A stretch of DNA of 64,000 nt, taken from positions 20,673,685 through 20,737,684 of the forward strand of contig NC_047063.1 in NCBI RefSeq assembly GCF_902459465.1, given 5' to 3'. Made by a program: the position numbers and the translations under genes. A model generated the notes under the pieces. It saw nothing but the letters and a program-made list of their open reading frames with translations. It had not been told where the DNA came from and made no database searches. Of the stretch, positions 1 through 10,153 are shown piece by piece; the first letter of the stretch is position 1, and the number at the start of each line of letters is the position of its first letter. This DNA is from Asterias rubens (Eukaryota; Echinodermata; Asteroidea; Forcipulatida; Asteriidae).

Positions 1-1060
1 GACCATCCAGTACACTCAAAAGTTTGTTACGGATAACTGACCTGCACCCAGGTACCTGACAACATCATTGAACCACAGCAGAACCTGACTATTTTTGACG
101 TGAGAAGTCCGTCGTCTGCTAGGTTTTCTGTATTGTTTTAAAAAAAAAAAAATTTTCAGGGACAAGGACTAAAAATTAGCCTTGGTATCCACCATTTTCG
201 GATTCAGCACCCCCAAATTAACTAAATCAGGTATGGTACCAACTTTTACTCAAAAATGCCGCTCGAATTTTTTTTTTTTTTAATTTGGTCTAGACTATTG
301 TGCCATTTTAACTTCTCTGCCATCTTTTTTTAAAAGCTCTGAAGCATGAAGATCGTGTAGCTACAGCTCAAATTTCTTAATTGGTCTCTGCTGAATCCGT
401 TTACATTTTCATAACAACTATGTGCAATTCCACAATTTACTTTTAACTTATACTATATCTCAAGGGGTTATATATTTATATGTAAATGTGTTTATTTGTT
501 TATTAATTTTTTTACTTATGTTTGTATTTTTCTATTAATTTATTTGTTTGTTTACTCATTAAATTATTTATTTACATATTTTTTATGGATTTTTTATTTT
601 CTCTTTATAGATTTGGTCACTTATATTTAATTGGCATTCTACTTGGATATTCTTTAACATTATTTAAGTGTTTAGGAATTTTTCTGTTTTTGTTTGTTGT
701 TAATTTGTTTATTACACTGTGCAAAGTTTCTCAGATATTACACTCCTAAAACTGGTTCTAATCTCACATAGTCCGTGCTTTATATATATATATATTTTTT
801 TTACCAACTTAAACTTAGGCCAGACCAGCTGACACCTAAATGAAACCTTTAAAACTTACTACAAACAACTCAAGTATCTGAAAATATTACTCTTTACACT
901 AAAAAGTAAAAATTACAATTACAAACAAACCCCATAACACAATATTGGGCACACTTTGTATGCCCTTTGGGGCTCTCAAATCTGTCCATAGAACATTATG
1001 TGGAAGGTATGCATGTACTAACAATTATAATTATTATGAGCTTGATGCTTTTTCTTCTCA
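1..1060. other. AT-rich intergenic DNA, no gene seen
   Basis: This stretch is strongly AT-rich, with A and T homopolymers (about 138-152 and 269-281) and a short TA run near 780-792. The only longer reading frame (522-749) is Phe/Leu/Ile-rich, as expected from T-rich DNA, and has no domain-like pattern. I see no exon, RNA gene or clear repeat here. Confidence 0.6.
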
Positions 1061-1082
1061 CATTTAGTGGGGTTGCGATGTA

Positions 1083-1270
1083 AAGCCCGGTTCATACTTC
1101 CTGCGAATGCGAATGCGAAGCGAATCTTGACGTAACAAATTCGCAACGAACAAGTCGCAGTTGACGTTAGTTGCCCTTTGCCCTACTCCCTTGCGAATAT
1201 CGCTGCGAAAGGAGGGAGTGACGTCAAATTCGCTTCGCATTCGCATTCGCATGAAGTATGAACCGGGCTT
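1083..1270. mobile_element. palindromic MITE with 43-bp terminal inverted repeats
   Basis: The left arm (1083-1125, beginning AAGCCCGGTTCATACTTC) is the near-perfect reverse complement of the right arm (1228-1270, ending GAAGTATGAACCGGGCTT). Both arms contain repeated GCGAAT hexamers. The ~100-bp centre has no coding potential. The shape fits a non-autonomous DNA transposon or fold-back element lying about 470 bp upstream of the GPCR start. Confidence 0.75.
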
Positions 1271-1397
1271 AATGCTGCATGCTTCAGCACAACGCAGTGA
1301 CCCAATCCGCTAGCCACTAATTCAGCAACTAAGTGCAAAGACGGTTGACCAATAAGCTTCTTTTGAGGCGTGGTTTGTCTGGGATTCGGTCAGTACT

Positions 1398-1404
1398 TAT
1401 AAAG
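1398..1404 (+). promoter_or_regulatory. possible TATA box of the GPCR gene
   Basis: TATAAAG occurs about 340 bases upstream of the first in-frame ATG at 1740. No transcript evidence is available and TATA-like strings are common in AT-rich DNA, so this is only a candidate. Confidence 0.25.
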
Positions 1405-1739
1405 AACGTGTTGTTGCTCGTCTACGATATTATCAAATAACGGTACTGCTCTGTACGAAATACAATTTGTTTCATCTTCTAGCAGTTTCCTATTCACTTA
1501 GAAACGGGCTTGCCTAGTTTGTTTATCAGAATTTAGGCAAAACTATTTCACTTTTTTTTACCTGTATTTTCTCGACCGAGTGACGGTTGTCCGTGCTTAT
1601 AGACTTGCGTACAGATCCAACAACTTTGTCTGACAACTTTGAAAAACTAATCTCATCACATTCAGTACTTATTTCTTCACATTCAGTACCTATTTCTTTC
1701 TGCAAAAGAAAGCCTAGTTGTCAAAAAGAAAGAACAAAA

Positions 1740-2807
1740 ATGGCAGGTAATAACTCGTCATCTTGGAACAATCAGCTAGACTTTTCAACTTGCTCCGAAG
1801 ATGTTTCTTGCGTCGTGAAAACTAGCGCTGTAAGCCTCATTTCATGTCTTACCGTTGTGGGCAACCTCATGAGCTTAGTGACACTCGTTTCCACCAAATC
1901 ACTTCGGAACTGTCACGGGTACTTGGTGATCTCTCTCTCGCTCGCCGATCTTTTCACCGGTCTTGTAGCGACTACATCCATTTACCCGACAATCTTTAAG
2001 AAGTGGCCGCACGGAGATCTTCTCTGTCTCTTGGTAGCGTCGGTCGAAGCGTCAACAAAGAAGATATCACCCCTAACGATGACCGTGATGAGTATCGAGC
2101 GATATATCGCGGTAGTGCATCCCCTCCGCTACAGCCGTATCGTCACCAAGAAACTGGTCCTGTTCGGCATCGCCATCGCCTGGTGCACCCCCGTTGTTGT
2201 CTTCATACCGCTCTTCCTGAAAGAGCAAGTAGCCTACAAGTTTGTCTATCGACTCAGCTCATGCACAGCAACTTACATTGATCAGGTGGTCTCTGTCTTA
2301 CTAAACACAATTATATTTGTTTTGCCCAGCATGGTCACCATCTGTGTTACTTCTTTTTTAGTTTTGAGGGCCTTCAAACAGAACGCCCGGATGCGATCGC
2401 TCCTGACTATGAAGCATGGGGACCGCGCCACCCAGACGAAGAGGGCCATCAAGTTTTTCCGGATGATTTGCATCATGTGTTTTACCTTCTACTTTTGCTG
2501 GGCCCCTCACGTCACGGTTGGTTTCGTCAGTATCGTAGCGAAGATAAGGGTTCCGTGGGACGTCTACTTCGCGTTGTACTGGCTTCATTACTCCAACAGC
2601 TTATGGAATGTGGTCATCTACTTCGTAATGAACGACACATACAGACGCCGTTTTCTGATCCTTGCTCGATCTCCAATTACCGTGTTCGCCCTGCTGTGCC
2701 GACGTAAGGTCGACGGTGACCAGAGCCGCGAAAACACGGTGTCCGGAGTGACCAACAGTTCAATGGCTGTGACTAGCAGTGCAAGTGTGAACAATCAGAA
2801 ACAATAA
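1740..2807 (+). CDS. single-exon rhodopsin-class (class A) G protein-coupled receptor, orphan
   Basis: This 355-residue plasma-membrane receptor is predicted to couple a ligand to heterotrimeric G proteins. Seven hydrophobic segments lie at about 27-50, 62-84, 96-119, 138-160, 183-208, 240-264 and 272-297. Visible class A landmarks are GN in TM1 (N42), LAD in TM2 (D70), C96 at the top of TM3 with C175 in loop 2 for the usual disulfide, ERY (120-122) in place of DRY, W148 in TM4, P196 in TM5 and CWAP (253-256) in TM6. The TM7 motif is NVVIY (290-294) rather than NPxxY. The short N-terminus carries an N-glycosylation sequon (N4-N5-S6), and the tail is Ser/Thr-rich. I chose the ATG at 1740 because the open frame upstream to 1587 has no ATG. 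The ligand is not recognisable. Large sets of intronless class A receptors are known in echinoderms, and this looks like one of them. Confidence 0.92.
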   Translation: MAGNNSSSWNNQLDFSTCSEDVSCVVKTSAVSLISCLTVVGNLMSLVTLVSTKSLRNCHGYLVISLSLADLFTGLVATTSIYPTIFKKWPHGDLLCLLVASVEASTKKISPLTMTVMSIERYIAVVHPLRYSRIVTKKLVLFGIAIAWCTPVVVFIPLFLKEQVAYKFVYRLSSCTATYIDQVVSVLLNTIIFVLPSMVTICVTSFLVLRAFKQNARMRSLLTMKHGDRATQTKRAIKFFRMICIMCFTFYFCWAPHVTVGFVSIVAKIRVPWDVYFALYWLHYSNSLWNVVIYFVMNDTYRRRFLILARSPITVFALLCRRKVDGDQSRENTVSGVTNSSMAVTSSASVNNQKQ

Positions 2808-2840
2808 TCAACTGTTGTATTAATCTCTAGCTGCTTTCTC

Positions 2841-2880
2841 CAGAAGACGATCAGAGCATACTGATCGAAACGTTGAGTCT
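2841..2880 (+). other. hammerhead-like motif (Penelope-type relic) in the GPCR 3' region
   Basis: AGAAGA is followed by a perfect 6-bp hairpin (GATCAG / CTGATC) and then GAAACGTT. The order of box, stem II and GAAAC matches the hammerhead core found in Penelope-like elements, but the first box reads CAGAAGA instead of CUGANGA, so activity is doubtful. Confidence 0.4.
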
Positions 2881-3046
2881 ACGCGTCGGTATAATAGAAG
2901 TGATTTTACTGCGTCATTAAAAATAGTCTGCAAATTGTTTTAAAGTGTTTGTAAATCACGGTAACTATATTGCTTTCTGTTGTGCACGTTGCGTCACTTG
3001 TTGATGATAATAACTGTAAGGCCCACAATTCACACTATTTATTATG

Positions 3047-3052
3047 AATAAA
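3047..3052 (+). other. AATAAA polyadenylation signal, probably of the GPCR
   Basis: A canonical AATAAA lies 240 bases after the GPCR stop codon on the same strand. No other gene on this strand ends nearby. Confidence 0.5.
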
Positions 3053-3205
3053 TGTTACGATTTAATGTATCTCCCGCACTCTTTAATCTCCCGGGTCAAA
3101 AACGACCCGGGTTCCGAGCCCCGGTGAGTCTGACGCATTTCTGTGTCAGTTTGACCTGGAATCTGTTTCAAAATCACAAAAAAAAAAAAATCAAACTGAC
3201 ATTAT

Positions 3206-3375
3206 GCCATTTTCGAAACTGCGGCTTCGGCTTTGTAATCGGCTCAGGCTAGCTTGGCTCCTTGGTTGTTATGATAATTTTGCGCGTGCTTTGCGTACGC
3301 GCTCAGGGCTTCAGACGAGAGGACGGAGCCTGAAGCCGAAACTAAAGCCGAAGCCGTAGTTTCGAAAAGGGTAAT
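3206..3375. mobile_element. fold-back element, 'cttcggct' family
   Basis: The arm starting CATTTTCGAAACTGCGGCTT is answered about 130 bp later by a reverse-complementary arm with AAGCCGTAGTTTCGAAAAGG. A diverged relative lies at 48123-48293. It is non-coding. Confidence 0.6.
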
Positions 3376-3506
3376 AGAATCTGAGACAAAATCACGTGTT
3401 TTTTTTCTCCAGTTTCTGGGTCAACCAGATGTTGAGGGTCGGTCTTGGCCGAGGTAAACTGTACTCTGGTAACATCTCAATACTTATGATTTTATCGACT
3501 CTTCCT

Positions 3507-3889
3507 AAAGGAACACGTTGCCTTGGATCGGACGAGTTGGTCTATGAAAAGTGTTTGAAACCGTTTGTTATGAAATGCATATGGTTAGAAAGATGTTTTA
3601 AAAGTATAATATACTGATCCACACAAGTATCACTCAAAATTGCACGGTTTTCATTTTACGTCGCGAACTAACACGGTCAGCTATTTATGGGAGTCAAAGT
3701 TTTGTTATGGCCGACCGTGTTTGTCGACGAGGTAAAACGAAAACCACGCAATTTCGAGGCATATTTGTGTAGATCATTGTACTCTACTGTTACAACATCT
3801 TTCTAACCATATCGATTTTATAACAAACGGTTATACAGGACGCTTTTCAAAGACCAACTCGACCGATCCAAGGCAACGTGTTCCTTTAA
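3507..3889. mobile_element. palindromic MITE, family B (complete copy)
   Basis: It begins AAAGGAACACGTTGCCTTGG and ends with the reverse complement CCAAGGCAACGTGTTCCTTT. The arms extend inward with matching GATCCACACAA / TGTGTAGATC segments. Other copies lie at 24263-24571 and, split by a LINE, at 51653-51824 plus 56266-56468. Confidence 0.8.
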
Positions 3890-3934
3890 ATTCCTATAAC
3901 TATCATTATTTATTGTTGTGTATTTTGTACTGCT

Positions 3935-4055
3935 TATAATTATGCCTGTGATTTTTTTGTTCACAAAACTCGGGGAAGTACTGAGTACACAGTGCTAACA
4001 CACATCGGTGTATATGGGTTAAAACCAGAATTAATATGCTTTATCCCCGATGCAA
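3935..4055 (+). mobile_element. truncated SINE tail
   Basis: The segment with TATGCCTGTGATTTTTTT and GTACTGAGTACACAGTGCTA repeats the body of the tRNA-derived SINE that starts at 4128. The tRNA-like head is missing here. Confidence 0.55.
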
Positions 4056-4127
4056 ATTTAACATCTATTAAATTGGTTGCTGTTACCCGCTGCTAAAACA
4101 TATAGATTCAAACTGCCTCTAACTACC

Positions 4128-4300
4128 GGGCAACCTCGGTAGTCTAGTTGGTATGATCTGCTGCTCTAGAATTGCAAGGGTCGTGGAGTCGAATCCCGAC
4201 CGAGTAACTTATGCCTGTGATTTTTTTCACAGCACTCTGGAAAGTACTGAGTATACAGTGCTAACACACATCGATGTAAGGGTTAAACCAAAAATGAATA
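4128..4300 (+). mobile_element. tRNA-derived SINE
   Basis: The head looks like a tRNA. It has a box A-like TAGTCTAGTTGG, a box B-like GAGTCGAATCCC, and acceptor-like strands CTCGGT (near 4134) and ACCGAG (near 4200). It continues into the same tail as the 3935-4055 copy. It could instead be a tRNA pseudogene, but the shared tail favours a SINE. Confidence 0.6.
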
Positions 4301-4400
4301 TCTTTAATGTAGTTGTTGATTTATGTAATTTTGTCAAACACACTGAGGCATTGCATAAGGAGCTATATATATAAAAGCTTCAATTTATTATAATATCGTC

Positions 4401-4440
4401 TTTTGAAGACAATTACAAACATAACTGAAACGTCGAGTTG
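4401..4440 (+). other. hammerhead-like motif
   Basis: TTTGAAGA, a weak stem, then GAAACGTCGAG: the same arrangement as at 2841 and 50465. This is probably a relic of a Penelope-like retroelement. Confidence 0.35.
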
Positions 4441-4955
4441 TAAAACTAATATGGCCCAAGACAGATTGAGTATAAATACAACATTATGTTGATTAGTAAC
4501 ACTACTTATACAGGTCAAAAACTAACAGGATAAGCTTACCTTTCTACGTACTGATGTATTCTCACATTGTACTATTTTTCTAAAAGAGTATAGAACGTCT
4601 TACTAATGAATTGAAGTTAATTATAGGATCTATAAGTTTGGCCAATGTCGATCTGCAAACCTCACTATATTAAAATTAGAGCAAAATTAATCATTGGGCG
4701 AGGCTTGCGGCAGCACCGTCGGTATCTCTTTTGAGAAGTGGTGGTTATGAGAAGAACCATGCCAGTGGCTGTCAACTATTCTTTTAAATTAATTATGACA
4801 ATCACTTTTAAACTGCACAAAAATGACAGTAAAACTCACTGCAAACGTTTTAACAAAACATGATAAAACAACTTGGATGTTGATGAAGATGGTTTGCAAT
4901 TGTATGTCTGAATAAAGGAGGTAACGATTATGTGAAGGAACTTATGATGTCAAAT
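4441..4955. other. intergenic DNA, nothing recognised
   Basis: AT-rich unique-looking sequence. I find no exon, RNA gene or repeat that recurs elsewhere in the window. Confidence 0.5.
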
Positions 4956-4959
4956 AGTG

Positions 4960-5345
4960 TCATTGTTTGTATGTTTATTTGGGTATTTGTTTGTTCGTTT
5001 TTTTGTGTGTTTGTTTGATTGCTTGCTTTGTTGCCTGCTTGCTTGGTTGCCTGCGTGCCTGCTAGCCTGCTTGCCTGCGTGCCTGTTTGCCTGCGTGCCT
5101 GCTTGCCTGCGTTCCTGCGTGCCTGCTTGCCTGCTTGCCTGCTGCTTGCCTGCTTGCCTACTTGTCTGCTTGCCTGCGTGCCTGCGTGCCTGCTTGCCTG
5201 CGTGCCTGCTTGCCGGCTTGCCTGCTTGCCTGCTTGCCTGCTTGCCTGCTTGCTTGCTTGATGGCTTGCTTGCTTGCCTGCTTGATGGCTTGCTTGCTTG
5301 ATGGCTTGCTTGCTTGATGGCTTGCTGCCTTGCTTGCTTGCTTTC
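4960..5345. repeat. minisatellite of TTGCCTGC-type octamers
   Basis: Long runs of TTGCCTGC, TGCGTGCC and TTGCTTGATGGC units are arrayed head to tail. Because the unit length is not a multiple of three, several frames on both strands stay open (Cys/Leu/Ala-rich on +, Lys/Gln/Ala/Ser-rich on -). These are by-products of the repeat and not genes. Confidence 0.9.
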
Positions 5346-5948
5346 TTGCTTTTTTTCTAATTTGCGCGCTTTTTCTGACATCGATGGATCTGTTTGCCAC
5401 ATCCAAAGTTTTTCAGTGACAAACCCACATTACAATGTCTTTAAATAAAAAACGGATAAAAGAATAAACTTCACTATTGCTAATTTGTTTAATCTGACCC
5501 GGGTTTTTATACGCAAAGCTGCGTGTTTAACCTTGGTGGCGTAAATGAATGAGTTCACTTTTCGTTTCAAATTGGATTAAAAATGACAATTGTGAGTGAA
5601 ACGCCAGATGAGACAGAAAAAAGGTCAAAACAGAAGGAAACAATTTATAAAGGGCCTATAAAAAGGGCCTTCAAATAAAACAAAAAAATAATTACTGTTA
5701 TTGTGCACTTACGGTCTAACCTTCCTTTGTTGTATTCATTCGGGTGGGGTTGGGGATAGGACATAACGAGATTATTCTTCTATGACGAGCAGTTTGTCTA
5801 GACATCACAAGTCCTCGCATCCATTTCTTCATGAAACCAAATTATTTAGATAGAATTTACCTGCCAGATCGCGTAACAAATCACATTATTATGTAACATT
5901 CAAACGCACCTCGTACTCCTCAGTGAAAAATAAGCTTGCTGGCGTATT
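5346..5948. other. intergenic DNA, nothing recognised
   Basis: No coding pattern or recognisable repeat is visible between the minisatellite and the LINE remnant. Confidence 0.45.
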
Positions 5949-6245
5949 TTGACGGATCAGTTCCTAAGGCTTGTGCCGAGACATGGACAACACATGAGAG
6001 CAAAACTAAGGGTGATAATAGAACATCAAAGAAGTAGAGATTGGCAGATCACCTATAGAATGAGGTATGGGTGGGCATGCAAAACAACCAACTGGACTCC
6101 AAGAGACCGGACAAGAGAACAGGGTCATGATAAAACAGAAGATGAGGAGATGAGTATGGGCGTTGCTTGACAACCGACAGCTCAGGAAAGAGTGAAAATG
6201 GATAATTGGTGGAGAGGCTTTCCTCCTGCAGTGGAGTAAAATAGG
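5949..6245 (+). mobile_element. degenerate LINE 3' end with tetranucleotide tail
   Basis: The translated pattern (RSRDWQITYRMRYG, then WWRGFPPAVE near 6200) resembles the C-terminus of LINE ORF2 proteins, where a basic 'RW' segment is followed by W..L.EAF..QW. It runs straight into the (ACAG)n array, which may be its expanded 3' tail. Frame breaks show it is dead. Confidence 0.45.
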
Positions 6246-6248
6246 CTA

Positions 6249-6419
<171 letters not shown>

Positions 6420-7104
6420 GGTGATGAAATATTACACATGATTGGCTGTTCTCCCAGCCAGATGTCGCAAAAACCCCACAAAACCAGCTTATAGATGTGG
6501 CTGCTGCTGCTCTGGTCGTTTGTCGTTGTCACTACTGTTGTATTATCCTGTCTCCTGTTAGAGATATGGTCACATGGACACGATGACACTAGTTTGGTTA
6601 GAGTAAACTTGCCTGCATACACCCAAATCAAAAGTGCCCATACCTCAAAAAAGGCTAATGGTGCGTTACATGGTTGCTGCCATGGACCCAAACAAAAGCA
6701 GGTCAAAGTATTCGTGAAATGACTCTTAAAAAGAAGTAATTTTGTTTTCACTTAAATGTTTTTTTTTTTCGTGTGAAGATATCAGGCATGACTTGCACAA
6801 TGCACAATGCGCAAGTCCTTGTTATCTGAGAATTAATGGATCCAGCGCATAGCAATTCAATACTGATTACCTCCACAGTGGATGAGTGGGTGCTCGCCAC
6901 TCGAGGGTTTGACAAGGAAAAAAGTAATCTCATCGAAGTCAACATGACATCCGCTTTAGCCCAGGGGCCCAATTTCGTGGCTATACTTAGCAGGAATATT
7001 GTCCGCTAGAATGCCGTGCAAGAGTCGACTTTTTTTTCCCGCGAGGTGGGTATTAAGCGAAGAAGGACGTACAACGAACAGAATTGGCGCACTTGGATCG
7101 TACT
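6420..7104. other. intergenic DNA with a small element fragment
   Basis: No gene seen. Around 6960-7010 there is a fragment (GGGCCCAATTTCGTGGCTA) related to the palindromic element at 14752-14878. Confidence 0.4.
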
Positions 7105-7472
7105 TAAAGCCATTGGACTCTTTCGGTGCAGAAAAAAATAAATAAAAAAAACACAGATTTACAAATAACTTACAGGGTTTACAGAAGGTAGTGGTGAAAG
7201 ACTTCTCTTGAAATATTATTCCATGAAATGCTTTATTTTTTGAGAAAACAGTAAAACAATATCAATTCTCGATATCGAGAATTACGGATTTATTTTAAAC
7301 ACAATGTCATGACACGGCGAAACGTGCGGAAACGTGCGGGTGGTAATTTTCTCCCGACTCCGATGACCGATTGAGCCAAAATTTTCACAGGTTTGTTATT
7401 TGATATATAAGTTGTGATACACGAAGTGGGCCTTGGACAATACTATTTACCGAAAGGGTCCAATGGCTTTAA
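7105..7472. mobile_element. MITE, family D (complete copy)
   Basis: It starts AAAGCCATTGGACTCTTTCG and ends with the inverted CGAAAGGGTCCAATGGCTTT. An internal ATTCTCGATATCGAGAAT palindrome lies near the centre. Related copies occur at 21378-21698 and 44564-44936. Confidence 0.8.
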
Positions 7473-8130
7473 GGTACGGTGCTACATGTGGATGGCGCCA
7501 TAATTGCCCCAAGACGTATGAAGCTAAACAACGGATGGTTGTGCCTGAACTGCGCATTGTGCGTACTGTTTTTAGCCTCGTTATGGAATTCGGGCTTTCT
7601 TTGAATTCCCTTTTTGAAATAATTCTGGGGAGGTGGTAGTGTAACATTTCATGTTTTGGCTCTCGATCCACATGTTAAAAGTAACACCCTATACTAGCGC
7701 AGAACTGACTCATCTCATAGTCCGGCACTAAAATTTTGCTTGCTGTGCGCAGGTATGAAAGGACGTAATACTACCGTATTAGTAATCCTGAGCTTTTAGC
7801 ACGCCGGACATCTGAGACCGCAACACCGGGTGTGACAGAATTTGTTTACGTACCATTGAGAAAATTGCGCCGACCCGTCGAATTGACCAATATGACTGGT
7901 GACATCACATACTGTTCATGATTTTGTCAGGACCTCAACATGTCGGATGGCACCATCAGAGCTCCGTATAAATGCATGGATACATGAGTAAAGATCGTGA
8001 TCCATTCTTGCACATAAAATGGGCCCCACAACTCTTGCTGAAAACAAAACATGCCGAATATCCATAGTAGAGACGTTTTGCATAACTTTAGGGGAGAGAA
8101 AACAAGCAGATATACACAAAATCCGAGACC
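7473..8130. other. intergenic DNA, nothing recognised
   Basis: Short open frames occur on both strands but none shows a family pattern or good splice context. Confidence 0.4.
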
Positions 8131-8133
8131 TGA

Positions 8134-8296
8134 GGTGGATCTCACAAAGATTTAAGACGAGTTACTCATTCTAACTTAGGACTAGCCACACGTTTTGTAT
8201 ATCCCCAAGTAAAAAACATCCCCGGACCGTTCCACTTTTCATCGGCTGCGCCTCGGGAAAATAGAACGCTCCGGAGATCACCTCGGGAGTCGAAAT
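8134..8296. mobile_element. fragments of two fold-back elements
   Basis: The segment 8134-8212 contains CTAACTTAGGACTAGCCACA, matching the family E elements at 17897 and 38172. The segment 8240-8296 (GCCTCGGGAAAATAGAACGC) matches the right half of the palindrome at 10401-10513. Confidence 0.55.
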
Positions 8297-8326
8297 ATTT
8301 GTGTACTATCCTATGCAGTCGCAATA

Positions 8327-8487
8327 ATGGCGGACAGCAAAGCGGACTTCTGCTCTTTTCCGATCGTCAACAATTAGTAGTAACGACTAAACTGAGCCTT
8401 GATTGGGACATTAATTTCTCAGAAAGGAAGATTAATGAGTTTGTCAAAGTAGCTGTCCGAACTCTAGGCAACGATGTTGCCAAGTTG
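8327..8487 (+). pseudogene. broken duplicate of LTA4H coding exon 1
   Basis: From the ATG at 8327 this segment is nearly identical to the true first exon at 11431-11589, through the same GTGAGAAAATGTTTACTTTT donor region and about 100 bases of intron. One T is missing from the CTCTTTT run after codon 10, which shifts the frame to a stop after 16 codons. Downstream it also has one extra codon (Leu) in the QQVV region. The rest of the exon frame is intact, but no ATG leads into it: the frame is open back to about 8299 without one. It could be a non-coding alternative first exon, but as a protein-coding exon it is dead unless translation starts at a non-ATG codon. Confidence 0.85.
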
Positions 8488-8580
8488 GTGAGAAAATGTT
8501 TACTTTTAACTAGTTGCCCGATTTCCGGACTTCTGAATCGAACGTAGACCCAGTTAACTGGGGCTCTGTATTTATGATAA

Positions 8581-8745
8581 ATTTCGAGAAAAGGGTTAAT
8601 ATCGTGTGACAAGGGTGTTTTTTTTTCCATTAACATTGTGCAACTTCGACGACCAAAAGAGTTCAAATTTTCACATTTGTGTGTGTGTGTACATGTTAAA
8701 ATACACCAAGTCAGAAGACTGGGTGTCCAGTGTCCTCAAGTGCTG
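8581..8745 (+). mobile_element. MITE family A, right-end fragment
   Basis: TGTGACAAGGGTGTTTTTTT, TTCAAATTTTCACA and AGAAGACTGG...GTCCAGTGTCC follow in the order seen in full family A copies. It carries a short (GT)n expansion at about 8681-8691. Confidence 0.65.
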
Positions 8746-10142
8746 GTTGATTGTTAAGTGTTTTAATTGTTTTAATTCTTGCTCATTACATATTGTGTGT
8801 TTAATCTGTTATTGTGTTAAAACCTTTCTTTTAGCAGTTTATCACTTTTTAAAGAAATTTTTTACTAGGCTACAATGTACCGTGACCCATCAGTTGTCAT
8901 AATTGTACATTCCTTTTTAATGTGTTTTTTTATATACCAAAAAAATGCACCACTAAATATAATATCAATAGATTGTCAGATCAAGATTACACATTACGTT
9001 GACACACCACTGCGGTCAGGCTTGACAAGGGAGGCCGGTTAAACGACCGTTTTCAGATTTATACATGTATCTGTAACCGTGTAAAAACAACAACTTACAT
9101 TTTGTTGTCCTTTTTGGTCATCAAAAGAATTGTTTTATACAATATTATTTCAGTAGATGAAGGATTTATCTTTTCATGTATGTTTTTTTTTTTTTTTTTT
9201 TTTTTATTATTGGGATTCGTTTATAAATTATGTGGTGAATAAGTCACCCCCTGCAAATGCAAAGTCGCCCCACAGCATTCTCGCCCCTCCAGGTACAAAC
9301 TCGCCCCCTAACATCGCAAATATTTACGTAAATATTAACGTAAATTTGTGATACAGCACTATAGGCGACACCATAATTTACAGATTTCGACTCACGCCCG
9401 CAACAACAGCATGCTACGTCACCCCAGAGAGCTTGGCACGCCAGAGATCTGAGACCCTGATTACTGCGTGCCGAAATCTCCGGTGACGTCAACCGGAGCT
9501 CTGAGACCGCCGGAGCGCTGAGGCCGCCACACCGGACCTAAACGTAGCCCCAAACATGTACCTAAATGTAGCCCGGACCTGTGCCGCGCAGACGGCAATT
9601 CCATGGAAAATAAAACGGAGCTCTGGATCCAGAGCTCCGTTTTGTTTTCAACAAAATCAACACAATTTGTGAATAATTCTGTATTATTGTTACAAACATT
9701 AGCGATCTTTTTTTGATTTGCATTTATATTTTGCATTTATTGCATAGTTTCCAAGTTGGCAAAAACTCGGCCCTATGCGTTGCAAACAAGGTCTATTTCC
9801 GTATGATTTTCTAGCCAGAAGTTTCACGAATGGGGTTCTTTTGTCGACAAAGGTTACATTTGTCTATGGGTCTTATGCAGACTGAATCCTCATGCCTCAC
9901 ATTAGTTATTTAAATAGACTGACATGCTCTTTTTATGTAATTTGAAAGAGCAACTTTGCACCCGCACAGGAGTGTCACGAAATGACCATGACACTTGCAA
10001 ACAAAAACGGCCGGTAAAGCGTACATCCACGCTTACCTTTGACCTAGCTCTGCGTACGACCGACGTACAGGAAGGCACTAAATACTACACAGCGGTTCGG
10101 GCCCATCGGAGAATACCCGAGCGAGAATGACCTTATGAAGTC
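8746..10142. other. intergenic DNA with poly-T and a perfect palindrome
   Basis: No gene recognised. A 25-base T tract lies near 9182-9206. A perfect 32-bp palindrome centred on GGATCC lies at 9612-9643. The remaining sequence is unique-looking. Confidence 0.4.
9612..9643. repeat. perfect 32-bp palindrome
   Basis: The half-site AAAACGGAGCTCTGGA is followed immediately by its exact reverse complement, with no spacer. It could extrude as a cruciform or form an RNA hairpin. Confidence 0.9.
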
Positions 10143-10153
10143 ATTTTGCATTA

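Noticed and set aside
522..749. 75-codon Phe/Leu-rich frame resembling a membrane protein
   Set aside because: T-rich DNA produces such hydrophobic frames by chance. No promoter, homology or splice context.
1587..1739. N-terminal extension of the GPCR by 51 codons
   Set aside because: The frame is open but contains no ATG before 1740, and Ser/His repeats there do not look like receptor sequence.
4950..5406. Long Cys/Leu/Ala and Lys/Gln/Ala frames on both strands
   Set aside because: All come from the octamer minisatellite. The composition follows the repeat unit.
8299..8547. Reading the upstream exon 1 copy as a functional coding exon
   Set aside because: The frame that matches LTA4H has no ATG start, and the conserved ATG at 8327 runs into a stop after 16 codons. 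Kept as a pseudo-exon, with non-coding use left open.
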